From JARRKU01 sp050288425 (GTDB taxonomy: Bacteria > Desulfobacterota > Desulfobacteria > Desulfobacterales > Desulfosarcinaceae), in contig JBNKDU010000147.1 of assembly GCA_050288425.1 (NCBI GenBank), positions 8,542-72,541 of the forward strand: DNA of 64,000 nucleotides, given 5' to 3'. Shown in pieces: positions 16,592 to 25,282 of this stretch. How positions within the stretch are numbered: position 1 is the stretch's first letter; each line of letters opens with the position of its first letter. Made by a program: the position numbers and the translations under genes. Under the pieces are notes generated by a model. The model was not told where the DNA came from, ran no database searches, and was given only the letters and a program-made list of their open reading frames with translations.

Positions 16592-18757
16592 TCAATATTT
16601 GAGTCGGGAAAACAGCGTCTTCTGGGATGCCTGACGGGCCTGGAGAAGGGTGGTGATTTCGAGCTCTCCGAGCAGGGCGATCAGCTTGATCAAAATCTCC
16701 GCGGTCGCCACCGCATCTCCCAGGGCCGTGTGGCGGCCGACGATGGATATTCCCAAACGTTGGGCGATAACGCCGAGGCTGTGATCCTTGTGCAGCGGAT
16801 GGACCACCGCTGAGAGCAACAATGTATCCAGAATCGGATTGATGAAGCGGATTCCGGTTTGGGCTTCTTTCATCTGGAGCATGCGCATGTCGAAGGCGAC
16901 ATTATGCCCTACCAGAATGGTGTTGCGGGCAAATCGATGAAATTCAGGCATCACTTGATCGATGGTGGGCTGTCCCTTGAGCATGTCGGGTCGGATGCCG
17001 TGACACTTGATCGATTCCCAGGGCACATCGCGCTGGGGATCGACCAGTTGTTCGAACTTTTCCTCTTTCAGCAAACGGCCATTGACGATACGGACGGCAC
17101 CGATGGAGATGATTTCATCGCCCCCCTTGGGGTCGAGCCCGGTGGTTTCGGTATCGAATACCGTGTAGGTCAACGCCGTGAGGAGCCGATTGTCCAATTC
17201 ACTGGACTGGCCGGCCTGCTGAAACAGATTGAAGTCATAGCATTCGGGCCTGTCTTCCGGTAAAATGGTCATCTGGCCTTCGGATTGCAGGATTTCATAT
17301 CCACCCGGAATGGGCACCAGCAGAGTGATACCGGTACGATCCAGGGCTGCGGCATCACCGCATATCCACAATTTAGCGCCATGGTACGCCAAAATATCGG
17401 CCAGCGGCAGAGACAGCCTGGCGTCATCCAACTCGAGGGGTTCGTTTTTCCATCTCTTCAGCATATCGTTGGAAACGGCATCTCCATGCCAGGTGATATC
17501 CAGGTAAAGCCAGGAATTTCGTTGGTAAAATCGACCTCTTACGGTTTCCAAGGGAAAGTTCGGTCCGGCTTTCTTGAGAACGAAAAGCAAAACTCCGCTG
17601 AGATGATGCCGGTCAATGCTTACCTGAACACCCAACTCCCTGTTATCGATCTCCAATTCGAAGTCGAGAACTTCCCGGACCCGCTGGATGACGAATTGGG
17701 ACCATTCGGCAACCGGTGTCGGTGTCAAAGGCCAGTTGTGGTTCCCGGACCATTTTTCCTGGACGTCGTTTTGCGTCAGCAATTCGGCCGCCAGGTTCGA
17801 TTGCTCGGTCAGAAGTCGAATCATATGATCTCTGACCTGGGACGATTGGTTGGCCTCATCGCTCAAGATTTCCGCCGCTGCCTTGACGACGGAAACAGCT
17901 TGAACCATCTGGTGCTGCCAGGTCTGCAAATGTCGTGAAACCGCCTGCTTGCGCTTTCGCTCCGCCAGCAGATCCTCGATATACAGGATGAAGCCGGTGA
18001 TCTGGTCTTGACGATTCAACACAGGCAGCAATTCGGCCGGAAGCATGGATTGGTCTTTGGCTTTGACCAGAAAACGCTCGTTGATCAAGTTTTGCTTCCG
18101 TGCCAGGTTATCGTCAACGCGTTCCAGTGCCTTGGAAATCAATGAACGGTCGACGAAGCTGTAGACCGAACGGCCCAGGCCGACCCACTGTCCTTCGCCG
18201 TCCTGATCCTCCTCCGCCAGCCGATATCGCGCCAGCAGATCTTTCACTTTGCGATTATAAAAAACGATCTGACCATCCACGTTGCATACCAGAATCCCCT
18301 GGGGCAAATCGGCCAGCAGTGCCGCCAGAATTTCTTTCTCATGTTCGGATCTCGTCTTGGCTTCGGCGAGCCGCTGTTCGTAGGATTGTTTCCAGTTGGC
18401 CAGGGTATCTGCATGCTGATTGATGGTTTTGGCCAGATAGCGCACATCCTGACTGCCCTGGACACGTGCCCGCAAGGAGGAATTTACGGTATTGATCAGG
18501 TGGATCTCCTGGGTGAGTTGATTCACCGGAATGATATAGAAGCGAAAAAACCATTCCACGGTAAATCCGATAACGGTGAGCAGGAAAAAAATGGCGATGC
18601 AGAAATAGCCCAGGTGCTGGTGGACGAGGGCGGCCACCGCCACTTGATCATCCGGCGATAGCTGTGTCCACAGCAGATAAAAATTGGTGTAAAGCACCAC
18701 CACGGTGGCCGATGACGTCACCGTCAAAAACCACCAGAATTTTTTATGAATTCTCAC
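16592..18757 (-). CDS. Membrane protein fusing HAMP-PAS-histidine-kinase-like region to a DnaQ-type 3'-5' exonuclease
   Basis: This 721-residue protein has two membrane helices (about 8-30 and 50-70), a HAMP-like linker to 125, a PAS domain (about 145-260, LPQGILVCNVDGQIVFYN), a kinase-like segment (about 265-490) and a C-terminal exonuclease (530-695). The exonuclease has the whole DEDDh set: Asp535 and Glu537 in FDTETTGLD, Asp623 in GHNVAFDMR, His676 and Asp681 in RHTALGDA. The kinase-like part looks degenerate: the H-box region (TWQHQMVQAVSVV) lacks the His-Glu/Asp signature, and the N-box Asn is missing in LSGVLLFVLKKAG. It is therefore probably a sensor or scaffold rather than an active kinase. 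It sits by a DUF294 gene and a two-part symporter, a grouping also seen in other Proteobacteria. A TTGACA promoter lies about 130 bases upstream. Confidence 0.85.
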   Translation of the reverse strand: MRIHKKFWWFLTVTSSATVVVLYTNFYLLWTQLSPDDQVAVAALVHQHLGYFCIAIFFLLTVIGFTVEWFFRFYIIPVNQLTQEIHLINTVNSSLRARVQGSQDVRYLAKTINQHADTLANWKQSYEQRLAEAKTRSEHEKEILAALLADLPQGILVCNVDGQIVFYNRKVKDLLARYRLAEEDQDGEGQWVGLGRSVYSFVDRSLISKALERVDDNLARKQNLINERFLVKAKDQSMLPAELLPVLNRQDQITGFILYIEDLLAERKRKQAVSRHLQTWQHQMVQAVSVVKAAAEILSDEANQSSQVRDHMIRLLTEQSNLAAELLTQNDVQEKWSGNHNWPLTPTPVAEWSQFVIQRVREVLDFELEIDNRELGVQVSIDRHHLSGVLLFVLKKAGPNFPLETVRGRFYQRNSWLYLDITWHGDAVSNDMLKRWKNEPLELDDARLSLPLADILAYHGAKLWICGDAAALDRTGITLLVPIPGGYEILQSEGQMTILPEDRPECYDFNLFQQAGQSSELDNRLLTALTYTVFDTETTGLDPKGGDEIISIGAVRIVNGRLLKEEKFEQLVDPQRDVPWESIKCHGIRPDMLKGQPTIDQVMPEFHRFARNTILVGHNVAFDMRMLQMKEAQTGIRFINPILDTLLLSAVVHPLHKDHSLGVIAQRLGISIVGRHTALGDAVATAEILIKLIALLGELEITTLLQARQASQKTLFSRLKY

Positions 18758-18865
18758 CGGTCACCGTCCATCTCCTGAGAGCCAGATGGGCTATTGGTTC
18801 CGCCAATGTCCATCCAGGAATGGTGGATCATCCGGATTAATGAATTATATTCATTTTTTTTGTTT

Positions 18866-18895
18866 AGAGTAATTGTTTATTTTGCCGTTTGTCAA
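18866..18895 (-). promoter_or_regulatory. Predicted sigma-70 promoter of the exonuclease fusion gene
   Basis: On the minus strand a perfect -35 TTGACA (18895-18890) is followed after 18 bases by a weak -10, TACTCT (18871-18866), in an AT-rich island between the DUF294 stop and the exonuclease gene start. The bases around the -35 box are nearly identical to those of the symporter promoter (15 of 16 bases). Confidence 0.45.
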
Positions 18896-19031
18896 GTTAT
18901 TTTAATTCATACAATCGCAAAATTATCGTCCCGGAACGGGTAGTCGATCGAGTACCTTCCGGTAAACAGCGGCAGCTTCAAAAAAGGATTCGGAGATCCG
19001 GCGGGCGAAACAATCTATCCAATGGAGGATA

Positions 19032-21386
19032 TTACACGCCGCCGGTAAACTTCAGTTTCATATTGGCCTGCATTCGCTCGATACTCTTGAATATCGTGCG
19101 AAAGAGGGTCTGCTCTATGTTGGATAGCTTCTTGGGGTTGATATAGTTGTCGGCAGACTCTCCAGACTCGATGGAGTTGATCTGGGCCAGCAGTCGGTGT
19201 TGCATCAGGTAGTTGTAGGCTTGATCCAGGTCGTGGTAAGCGTCCGGTTTCAGCACTTTTTCGAGAAACAACCGGTAGAGTCGATCCTGGGTGTTGGTGT
19301 CGGCGATATTGTAGTGCAGGGCATAGATCCTGGCGAAATCCACTACGGGTGTCATGGCATTCTTGATATTGAACTGATTGCGATGACGCCCTTTGGTTTC
19401 TACCACGAAATTGTTGAAAAAGCTCAATGGAGGCCTGAATCCCAGCGCATTCTCGGTCAATTCCTTGAAAAAACGCGTCCATCCCTCCAGTTTCTGAAAA
19501 AGGTACAGGCGTAGGTCGTCCACCAGGTCCAGGGAACCGTATGCGCCCCGGAAATCGAAAAAAATGGCCGATTGCAGCAGATCTTCCCGGGTGGATGTAC
19601 GGATCCAGGAATGGAAATATTCCTTCCATTTTGAAATGGGCTGGCACCAGCGCGGGTTTTTGGCCATGATCTCGCCCTGGCAAAACGCATAGCCGACCTC
19701 ATCGAGCCAGGTGCAGACGCTCTCCCCCAATTCCAGGAAGAATGGCTGGAATGATGGAGAGGCAACTCCATCGACGTCCGCATAAATGATGGCGTTGTCC
19801 TGGTCGGTCTTGAGGGTCTGCTCCATGCGGCCCTCGCTGCCGAGAATGATAAAGGCGAATTCAACCGGCGCCGGGCCGTGCTTTTCAAGGGCCAGGCGAA
19901 TCAATTTACCCAGGATGGCGTCGGAAATACTGGTAATCAGCTTGGTGATGACGGATGATTTGGCACCACTGTTGATCATGTTGCGGATCAGGCGCGGGAT
20001 GCGCCGTCGCAGTTCGGCCACCTCCTTCACACCGGCTGCGGCAGATATCTCCCGCAGCATGAAAAAGGGCGATTGTTCCTGGGCCGACAGGATATCGCCG
20101 TTGGTGATGACTCCCACCACCCGATTGCGGGTATCTTTGACCGCCAGGTGCTTGATGTTGGTCTCCATCATCTCCAGCAGGGCCTCGGACAGCATGGCTC
20201 CCGCCGAGATGGTGTTTAACGGTGACGACATGATATCGGCCACCGGCTTCTGGATATCGTAGCCACTGGCCACCGCCTTGCGGCGGATATCATTGTCGGT
20301 AACGATGCCGATGAGCTCGCCACTAGGAGATTCGACGAAAATCGAGCTGTAATTATGTCGGCTCATTTCCACAGCCGCCGCCTGGATGGAGTTATCTGCC
20401 TGGCAGGTCAGCAGGTCGGTATGATATACATCCTCCACCCGCATGGAAAAAAGCTGCGAGGGTTCCGCTTTGGGACCGACGTCCTTGCGAATGATGGAGG
20501 CGTAGGATCGATCGAGCATCAGTCGACCGAATGCATTGGTGAAATGGTCGGAAAATGCGGGATAATTGTCACACAAGGATATGAAGGCTTTGCGCGGCAG
20601 AATGTAGAAGTTGGTATTTTCGGCCACCCGTGCCGTGCGTACGGCCGTGCCCTTGTTGACCAGCATGGAGATGCCGCCGTAAGTGTCCCCCCGCTTGAGC
20701 ACCCCGAAAAGCTTTTTTTCGCCGTTCTCCTCCCAGTAGCGTTCCAGAGCCCCGTTTTTAATGATATAGAGGTACTCCACCTTGGATTTATCCTGAAAAA
20801 ACAGAATGGTACCCTTGGAGTAGTAGACCTCGGTCAAATCGGCGACCATCTTTTCCAACTCCTCATCCGGCAACAGCGAAAACGGGGGCTTTTTTACCGG
20901 CAGGCCGGAGGCGTGGTAGGTCTCGAACATGGAGCTGTAAGATTCATCGATCATCCGATCGTGGAAGGTCCGCACGAAAAAAGTGTAGAAGTCGCCACTG
21001 CCGGTGCAAAGGTCCAGAAACAATTCCCTGCCGAAATAGAGGAGTGTTGCGTCCTCGCTCGCCGTCACGGTACGAACCGAGATACTGCTGTTCATCAATA
21101 TGGAGATGCCTCCGAAAATGTCGCCTCGGACCAGGGTGCCGCGCAGGGTCTTGCGGCCATTTTTCTCGAAGAACAGCTCCAGCGATCCCGATTCAATGAC
21201 ATGGACCTTATCAACGACGGTCTCGTTCTGAACGCTGAGCGTATGACCTGCTGGTATGGTCATCCGTCCGATCTGGTGGCACAGATGTTCGAGCGTCTTC
21301 GCAGAAAGGGTGGCAAAGACGGGAATAGAGGCGATAAATGGCAGGCAGTCGGATTTTTCCTGATTGGGCGAGGCGCTTGAGTCCAT
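19032..21386 (-). CDS. cNMP-binding / CBS / DUF294 putative nucleotidyltransferase
   Basis: This 784-residue cytosolic protein has two cyclic-nucleotide-binding-like domains (about 20-135 and 165-285), a CBS pair (about 318-435), a nucleotidyltransferase domain and a DUF294 C-terminal helical domain (about 640-770). The transferase motif is GSEGRMEQTLKTDQDNA at 516-532; Asp528 and Asp530 are the expected metal ligands. The architecture is that of GlnD-related signalling proteins, so it may transfer a nucleotide to a protein partner under control of cNMP and adenylate-type ligands; the target is unknown. It lies between the symporter genes and the exonuclease fusion gene, all on the same strand. 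Confidence 0.87.
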   Translation of the reverse strand: MDSSASPNQEKSDCLPFIASIPVFATLSAKTLEHLCHQIGRMTIPAGHTLSVQNETVVDKVHVIESGSLELFFEKNGRKTLRGTLVRGDIFGGISILMNSSISVRTVTASEDATLLYFGRELFLDLCTGSGDFYTFFVRTFHDRMIDESYSSMFETYHASGLPVKKPPFSLLPDEELEKMVADLTEVYYSKGTILFFQDKSKVEYLYIIKNGALERYWEENGEKKLFGVLKRGDTYGGISMLVNKGTAVRTARVAENTNFYILPRKAFISLCDNYPAFSDHFTNAFGRLMLDRSYASIIRKDVGPKAEPSQLFSMRVEDVYHTDLLTCQADNSIQAAAVEMSRHNYSSIFVESPSGELIGIVTDNDIRRKAVASGYDIQKPVADIMSSPLNTISAGAMLSEALLEMMETNIKHLAVKDTRNRVVGVITNGDILSAQEQSPFFMLREISAAAGVKEVAELRRRIPRLIRNMINSGAKSSVITKLITSISDAILGKLIRLALEKHGPAPVEFAFIILGSEGRMEQTLKTDQDNAIIYADVDGVASPSFQPFFLELGESVCTWLDEVGYAFCQGEIMAKNPRWCQPISKWKEYFHSWIRTSTREDLLQSAIFFDFRGAYGSLDLVDDLRLYLFQKLEGWTRFFKELTENALGFRPPLSFFNNFVVETKGRHRNQFNIKNAMTPVVDFARIYALHYNIADTNTQDRLYRLFLEKVLKPDAYHDLDQAYNYLMQHRLLAQINSIESGESADNYINPKKLSNIEQTLFRTIFKSIERMQANMKLKFTGGV

Positions 21387-21492
21387 TGATAGACAGTGTA
21401 ACAGATCAACTCCTCCAATTGCAAGCGCCCAAAATAGATCGGCGCGCCAGCCCCGAGGGCTGGCACGCCGTGATTGGGTTCGGAGTCAGCGA

Positions 21493-23274
21493 TTAATGAT
21501 CGACTACGGCCGCCTTGGATCCAATGGGAACGCGAATATCTTCGACCATCTGTGCAATATGCTCCGGCACAGGGGCCGTTGCGCGGGAGACAAGGATCGC
21601 CACGACGAAGTTGAACAGTGCGCCGACGGCGCCGAAGGATCCAGGCGATATCCCCAGCAACCAGTGGGCCGGGTTGTCCGGCAGCATGGCCGTCGCTTTG
21701 AAGAAGAACCAGCCTTTGTACAGGAAGATGTAGATCAGGGTCGTCCCAAGCCCGGCCATCATGCCCCACATGGCTCCCAGATTGTTGCAGCGCTTGGAGA
21801 AAATGCCGAGCATCAGCGCGGGGAAGATGGAAGAGGCCGCCAGGCCGAAGGCCAGCGCCACCACCTGGGCGGCGAATCCGGGCGGATTCAAGCCAAGATA
21901 ACCTGCCACCAGGATGGCACAGGCCATGGCGACCCGGCTGTACATCAATTCCTGTCGTTCGTCGATGTCGGGCATGAACACGCCTTTGAGCAGGTCATGG
22001 GAAATGGACGAGGCAATGGCCAGCAGGAGTCCGGCGGCGGTGGACAAGGCCGCGGCAATACCACCGGCGGCCACCAGGGCGATCACCCAGTTGGGCAGCC
22101 CGGCGATTTCAGGGTTGGCCAGCACCATGATGTCACGGTCGACCTTGACCATCTCGTTGCCCTTCCAGCCGAAAGACTCGGCCTTGGCGGCGAAATCCTT
22201 GCTGTTGCCATAGTATTGGATCTTGCCGTCGCCGTTCTTGTCCTCGAATTTCAACAGGCCGGTGGTCTCCCAGTTTCTGAACCAGTTGGGTCGCTCGTCA
22301 TAGGCCAGGTTTCCGTCCGGAGAACCGACGGCGCCGATCTGGATGGTGTGCAGCAGGTTCAGGCGTGCCATGGCTCCCACCGCAGGGGCCGTGGTGTACA
22401 AAATGCCGATGAATACCAGGGCCCAACCGGCGGAGAAACGGGCGTCCTTTACACGGGGAACGGTAAAGAAGCGGATAATGACGTGGGGCAGACCGGCCGT
22501 GCCGATCATCAGCGAAAAGGTCAACAGGAAGATGTTGAGGCCCGACCCCTTCTGGGCCGTGTAGGCCGCGAACCCCAAATCCACGCAGACCTTGTCCAGC
22601 TTATCCAGCAGGTACATGCCGCTGCCGTCGGCCATGGTACTGCCCAGTCCCAATTGGGGAATCGGATTGCCGGTGAGATGGATGGCGATGAAGATCGCCG
22701 GAATCGTGTAGGCGAAAATCAGCACGCAGTATTGGGCGATCTGCGTATAGGTAATGCCCTTCATCCCGCCCAGAACGGCATAGACGAAGACGATGGCCAT
22801 GCCGGCCACCAGACCTGTGGCGAAAGGCACCTCCAGGAATCTGGAGAAAGCCACGCCGATGCCCTTCATCTGCCCGATGACGTAAGTCAGCGAGCATACG
22901 ATCAGACAGACCACCGCCACGATCCGCGCCTTCTTGGAATAGAAGCGATCGCCGATGAATTCGGGTACGGTGAATTTTCCGTATTTGCGCAGATAGGGGG
23001 CCAGCAACATCGCCAACAGCACATACCCGCCGGTCCATCCCATCAGGTAAGCGGAGGCATCGTATCCCTGGAAGGCGATCAGGCCTGCCATGGAGATAAA
23101 CGAAGCCGCCGACATCCAGTCCGCGCCGGTGGCCATGCCGTTCAGCACCGGGTGCACGCCCTTGCCGGCCACATAAAAGTCAGAGGTACTGGCAGCACGG
23201 GCCCGGATGGCGATATAGATATAGATGGCAAAGGTCAGGCCAACCACCAAAAATGTCATCGCTTTGAGTCCCAT
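21493..23274 (-). CDS. Sodium:solute symporter large subunit (VC_2705-like subfamily)
   Basis: This 593-residue protein of the SSS family has about 13 membrane helices and belongs to the subgroup that works with a DUF4212 small subunit. Family features are GADWMSAASFISMAG near residue 50, YVIGQMKGIGVAFSRFL near 131 and the Na-site region GGIAAALSTAAGLLLA. Relatives transport acetate or similar monocarboxylates, but the substrate here is inferred only. A soluble insertion at about 315-385, outside the core fold, contains DKNGDGKIQ (345-353), which reads like an EF-hand calcium loop. Its start overlaps the small-subunit stop by one base (TAATG), indicating coupled translation. Confidence 0.88.
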   Translation of the reverse strand: MGLKAMTFLVVGLTFAIYIYIAIRARAASTSDFYVAGKGVHPVLNGMATGADWMSAASFISMAGLIAFQGYDASAYLMGWTGGYVLLAMLLAPYLRKYGKFTVPEFIGDRFYSKKARIVAVVCLIVCSLTYVIGQMKGIGVAFSRFLEVPFATGLVAGMAIVFVYAVLGGMKGITYTQIAQYCVLIFAYTIPAIFIAIHLTGNPIPQLGLGSTMADGSGMYLLDKLDKVCVDLGFAAYTAQKGSGLNIFLLTFSLMIGTAGLPHVIIRFFTVPRVKDARFSAGWALVFIGILYTTAPAVGAMARLNLLHTIQIGAVGSPDGNLAYDERPNWFRNWETTGLLKFEDKNGDGKIQYYGNSKDFAAKAESFGWKGNEMVKVDRDIMVLANPEIAGLPNWVIALVAAGGIAAALSTAAGLLLAIASSISHDLLKGVFMPDIDERQELMYSRVAMACAILVAGYLGLNPPGFAAQVVALAFGLAASSIFPALMLGIFSKRCNNLGAMWGMMAGLGTTLIYIFLYKGWFFFKATAMLPDNPAHWLLGISPGSFGAVGALFNFVVAILVSRATAPVPEHIAQMVEDIRVPIGSKAAVVDH

Positions 23275-23534
23275 TATTTGCCCTCCTCTTCTTCAACCCC
23301 AAATTGCCGGTCGATTTTGTTCATTCGAATGGAATAATAGAAAATCAGCGCAATGAAGATGTACATGGAACCTTGCTGGGCAAACCAGAAACCTAACTTG
23401 TACCCTCCAATTTGAATATGATTGAGTACGTCGTGTATCATGATTCCGAAGAAAAACGATACGATGAACCAGACGATTAGGCATGCCGTGACAAGTTTCA
23501 GATTCGTCCGCCAATACTCTTCTGCTTTAGTCAT
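23274..23534 (-). CDS. DUF4212 symporter small subunit
   Basis: This 86-residue protein has two membrane helices (about residues 16-36 and 50-70) and the charged start YWRTNLKLV typical of DUF4212. Members are always next to the large SSS subunit and are thought to form a two-component symporter with it. GGAGG stands at the right distance from the ATG at 23534. It is the first gene of the symporter operon. Confidence 0.88.
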   Translation of the reverse strand: MTKAEEYWRTNLKLVTACLIVWFIVSFFFGIMIHDVLNHIQIGGYKLGFWFAQQGSMYIFIALIFYYSIRMNKIDRQFGVEEEEGK

Positions 23535-24259
23535 TGATTTCCTCCAAGCCTTTTTGGGTTGATAGAACAGTATCCGGGCACCCCCGAAATCAATTTACAT
23601 CACGCCCTCCTTGTGGTTCGGGTTAAACGGCAATTGTCCGCCGACCGAATGACAAACGCAGGTGGTGCTTTTGTAATGCCCATATTCATTTGCGCGCAGG
23701 GAGGGCAGATCGGATCCAGCGCTCGCCTGGTCTCCCTGGTGAAATCTTTTCCATGATGCAGCCGAATCCATGGATGCGGGGGTTTGAACCTTAATTAAAA
23801 TAGACTGACATCCCGCCATCTATCCCTGACCCATTTTCCTCATGGTTATAATTATATGAATTTCATTTAGTTTTTCTTGTCTATTTAATTTAGATGAATT
23901 TTATTTGTCAAGTAATTTTTATTTTTTTTCCATTTTTTACTCTTTTTTCATTAACCTCTCCATATTCTTTTTAGGTATTTTTTCTTGAATTGCTTACGAT
24001 TATCAGGCCCATACGAGAAATGCGATGGAAATAACACTCGATATGAGGCGGCAACACCTCGAATGGCTGCGTTCAGGGATTTCGATTGGAAGGGCCGTCA
24101 GGGCTCCGGCAAACTAACTTCGCATGATAATGGGACGATGCATCCCTCATGATGGGGATTCCAACGTACAGAAATATTAAGATATTACTGCCATTGGCAC
24201 CTTAATACCGAATAAGGCAAACTTGATTTTGCGTGAACCTTAGAGCATCGGGACTGTTT
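23535..24259. other. Long AT-rich intergenic region upstream of the symporter operon
   Basis: These 725 bases lie between the ParB-like gene stop and the symporter operon start. The middle part (about 23840-24000) is very AT-rich, with T-runs on the plus strand, and holds the predicted symporter promoter. That would leave an untranslated leader of about 340 bases (23535-23875), unusually long and possibly regulatory, though no known riboswitch pattern was recognised. A 30-codon plus-strand frame at 24025-24117 is noted but not called. Confidence 0.45.
23883..23911 (-). promoter_or_regulatory. Predicted sigma-70 promoter of the symporter operon
   Basis: On the minus strand TTGACA (23911-23906), a 17-base spacer and TTAAAT (23888-23883) form a well-spaced sigma-70-type promoter facing the DUF4212-symporter genes. 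The 16 bases at 23904-23919 match those at 18888-18903, upstream of the exonuclease fusion gene, at 15 positions. Confidence 0.5.
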
Positions 24260-25282
24260 TCATTCAGAATTATTGATATCTGATTCGGGGTGGCGCTCGG
24301 TTTGGTCCGGATCTCGGGAAGAGTTATCGGCCCACAAGCCCTGAATGGACTGCGAATCGACGATTCGACGAAAGTCAACCAGTTTCGCACGCAGCTCGGA
24401 TAGGTCTTGGAAATCGAATTTCAAGCTATAGGTCTGTCCTTCGAAATTAGATGGGGCGATCAAATGAGTGCCCTTGGTGAGTTTCAATGATTTGACGGCC
24501 TGGTCATACCGCGACTGATATCGGACGATTTGCGGGAAGCGCAGCTTTTCAAGGATCCGACGAATCGCCTGTCCTCTCTGTTTGCGGTCCAGATCCGCCG
24601 AACAGCGAATGTCGCGCAGATCGTCGGAATTTACCACGTCATCGATGGAACGCCCTTCCCTGCGGGCGATGCCGACAATCCAGTCCAGGATCTCCCTTTG
24701 TCGGTTGAGCCCGAAATTAAGGTCCAACAACAATTGAACCAGCGCTTGGGCATCTTCCTTATCCGGCATGGCATGCAGTTGCAAGGCAATGGGCAAGGCA
24801 ATGTCACCGACCGCCAACGCTTCCTGCCATTGCGGCGGCATCTGTCTCACAGTGAGCAGTTTTGCGACCATTGTATCGTGAACGGGAATTCCACACTCCC
24901 GCGCTGCCTGACCGATGGGGGCGATTCCGGATTGAAACCGGGCCAGAAGTCCAATGGCGTTGGCCTGCTCCATGAGATTGAGATCGCGCTGCATGGCGTT
25001 GTCGATGACGGCGATCTTGGCGCATTGGACGGATTCTGCATTCGCAGGCAACAGATGGCAGGAGATCGCCTCGATGCCAAGCCGGCGGCAGGCTTTAATT
25101 CTCGAGAAACCGGTTACGATCTGGAAATATGATCCTTGCGGAATCAGAACCGGCGGATTGACGACACCGCCGGATCGGATCGACGGTTTCAGGATGTCGG
25201 AGGTATCGCCGGTCTTGATGCGATATGCGAGGTTGCCGGAATCAATTTGTCCCAACGATACGCGGCGACAATTAAATTCCAT
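24260..25282 (-). CDS. ParB-like (ParB/Spo0J N-terminal domain) protein
   Basis: This 340-residue protein has a ParB-type N-terminal domain: NPPVLI near residue 43, then VTGFSRIKACRRLG, equivalent to the GERRxRA nucleotide-binding motif, and a helical HTH-like region with VHDTMVAKLLTVRQMP. The C-terminal 140 residues are helical and not recognised. It does not look like the chromosomal ParB: no parA is adjacent and the motif is altered. It may be one of the orphan ParB-like regulators. The ATG at 25282 lies inside the 3' end of purC (11-base overlap); a longer frame exists upstream but would read through purC out of frame. Confidence 0.72.
   Translation of the reverse strand: MEFNCRRVSLGQIDSGNLAYRIKTGDTSDILKPSIRSGGVVNPPVLIPQGSYFQIVTGFSRIKACRRLGIEAISCHLLPANAESVQCAKIAVIDNAMQRDLNLMEQANAIGLLARFQSGIAPIGQAARECGIPVHDTMVAKLLTVRQMPPQWQEALAVGDIALPIALQLHAMPDKEDAQALVQLLLDLNFGLNRQREILDWIVGIARREGRSIDDVVNSDDLRDIRCSADLDRKQRGQAIRRILEKLRFPQIVRYQSRYDQAVKSLKLTKGTHLIAPSNFEGQTYSLKFDFQDLSELRAKLVDFRRIVDSQSIQGLWADNSSRDPDQTERHPESDINNSE

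Noticed and set aside
21364..23337. 657-codon open frame antisense to the symporter
   Set aside because: Low-complexity His/Gln/Gly-rich translation typical of an antisense shadow of a membrane protein gene.
23595..23819. 74-codon minus-strand frame inside the symporter leader
   Set aside because: Weak ribosome site, no recognisable domain and composition unlike neighbouring genes; more likely part of the untranslated leader.
24025..24117. 30-codon plus-strand frame encoding a short basic peptide
   Set aside because: Too short, no clear ribosome site or promoter; could be a relic, but nothing supports expression.
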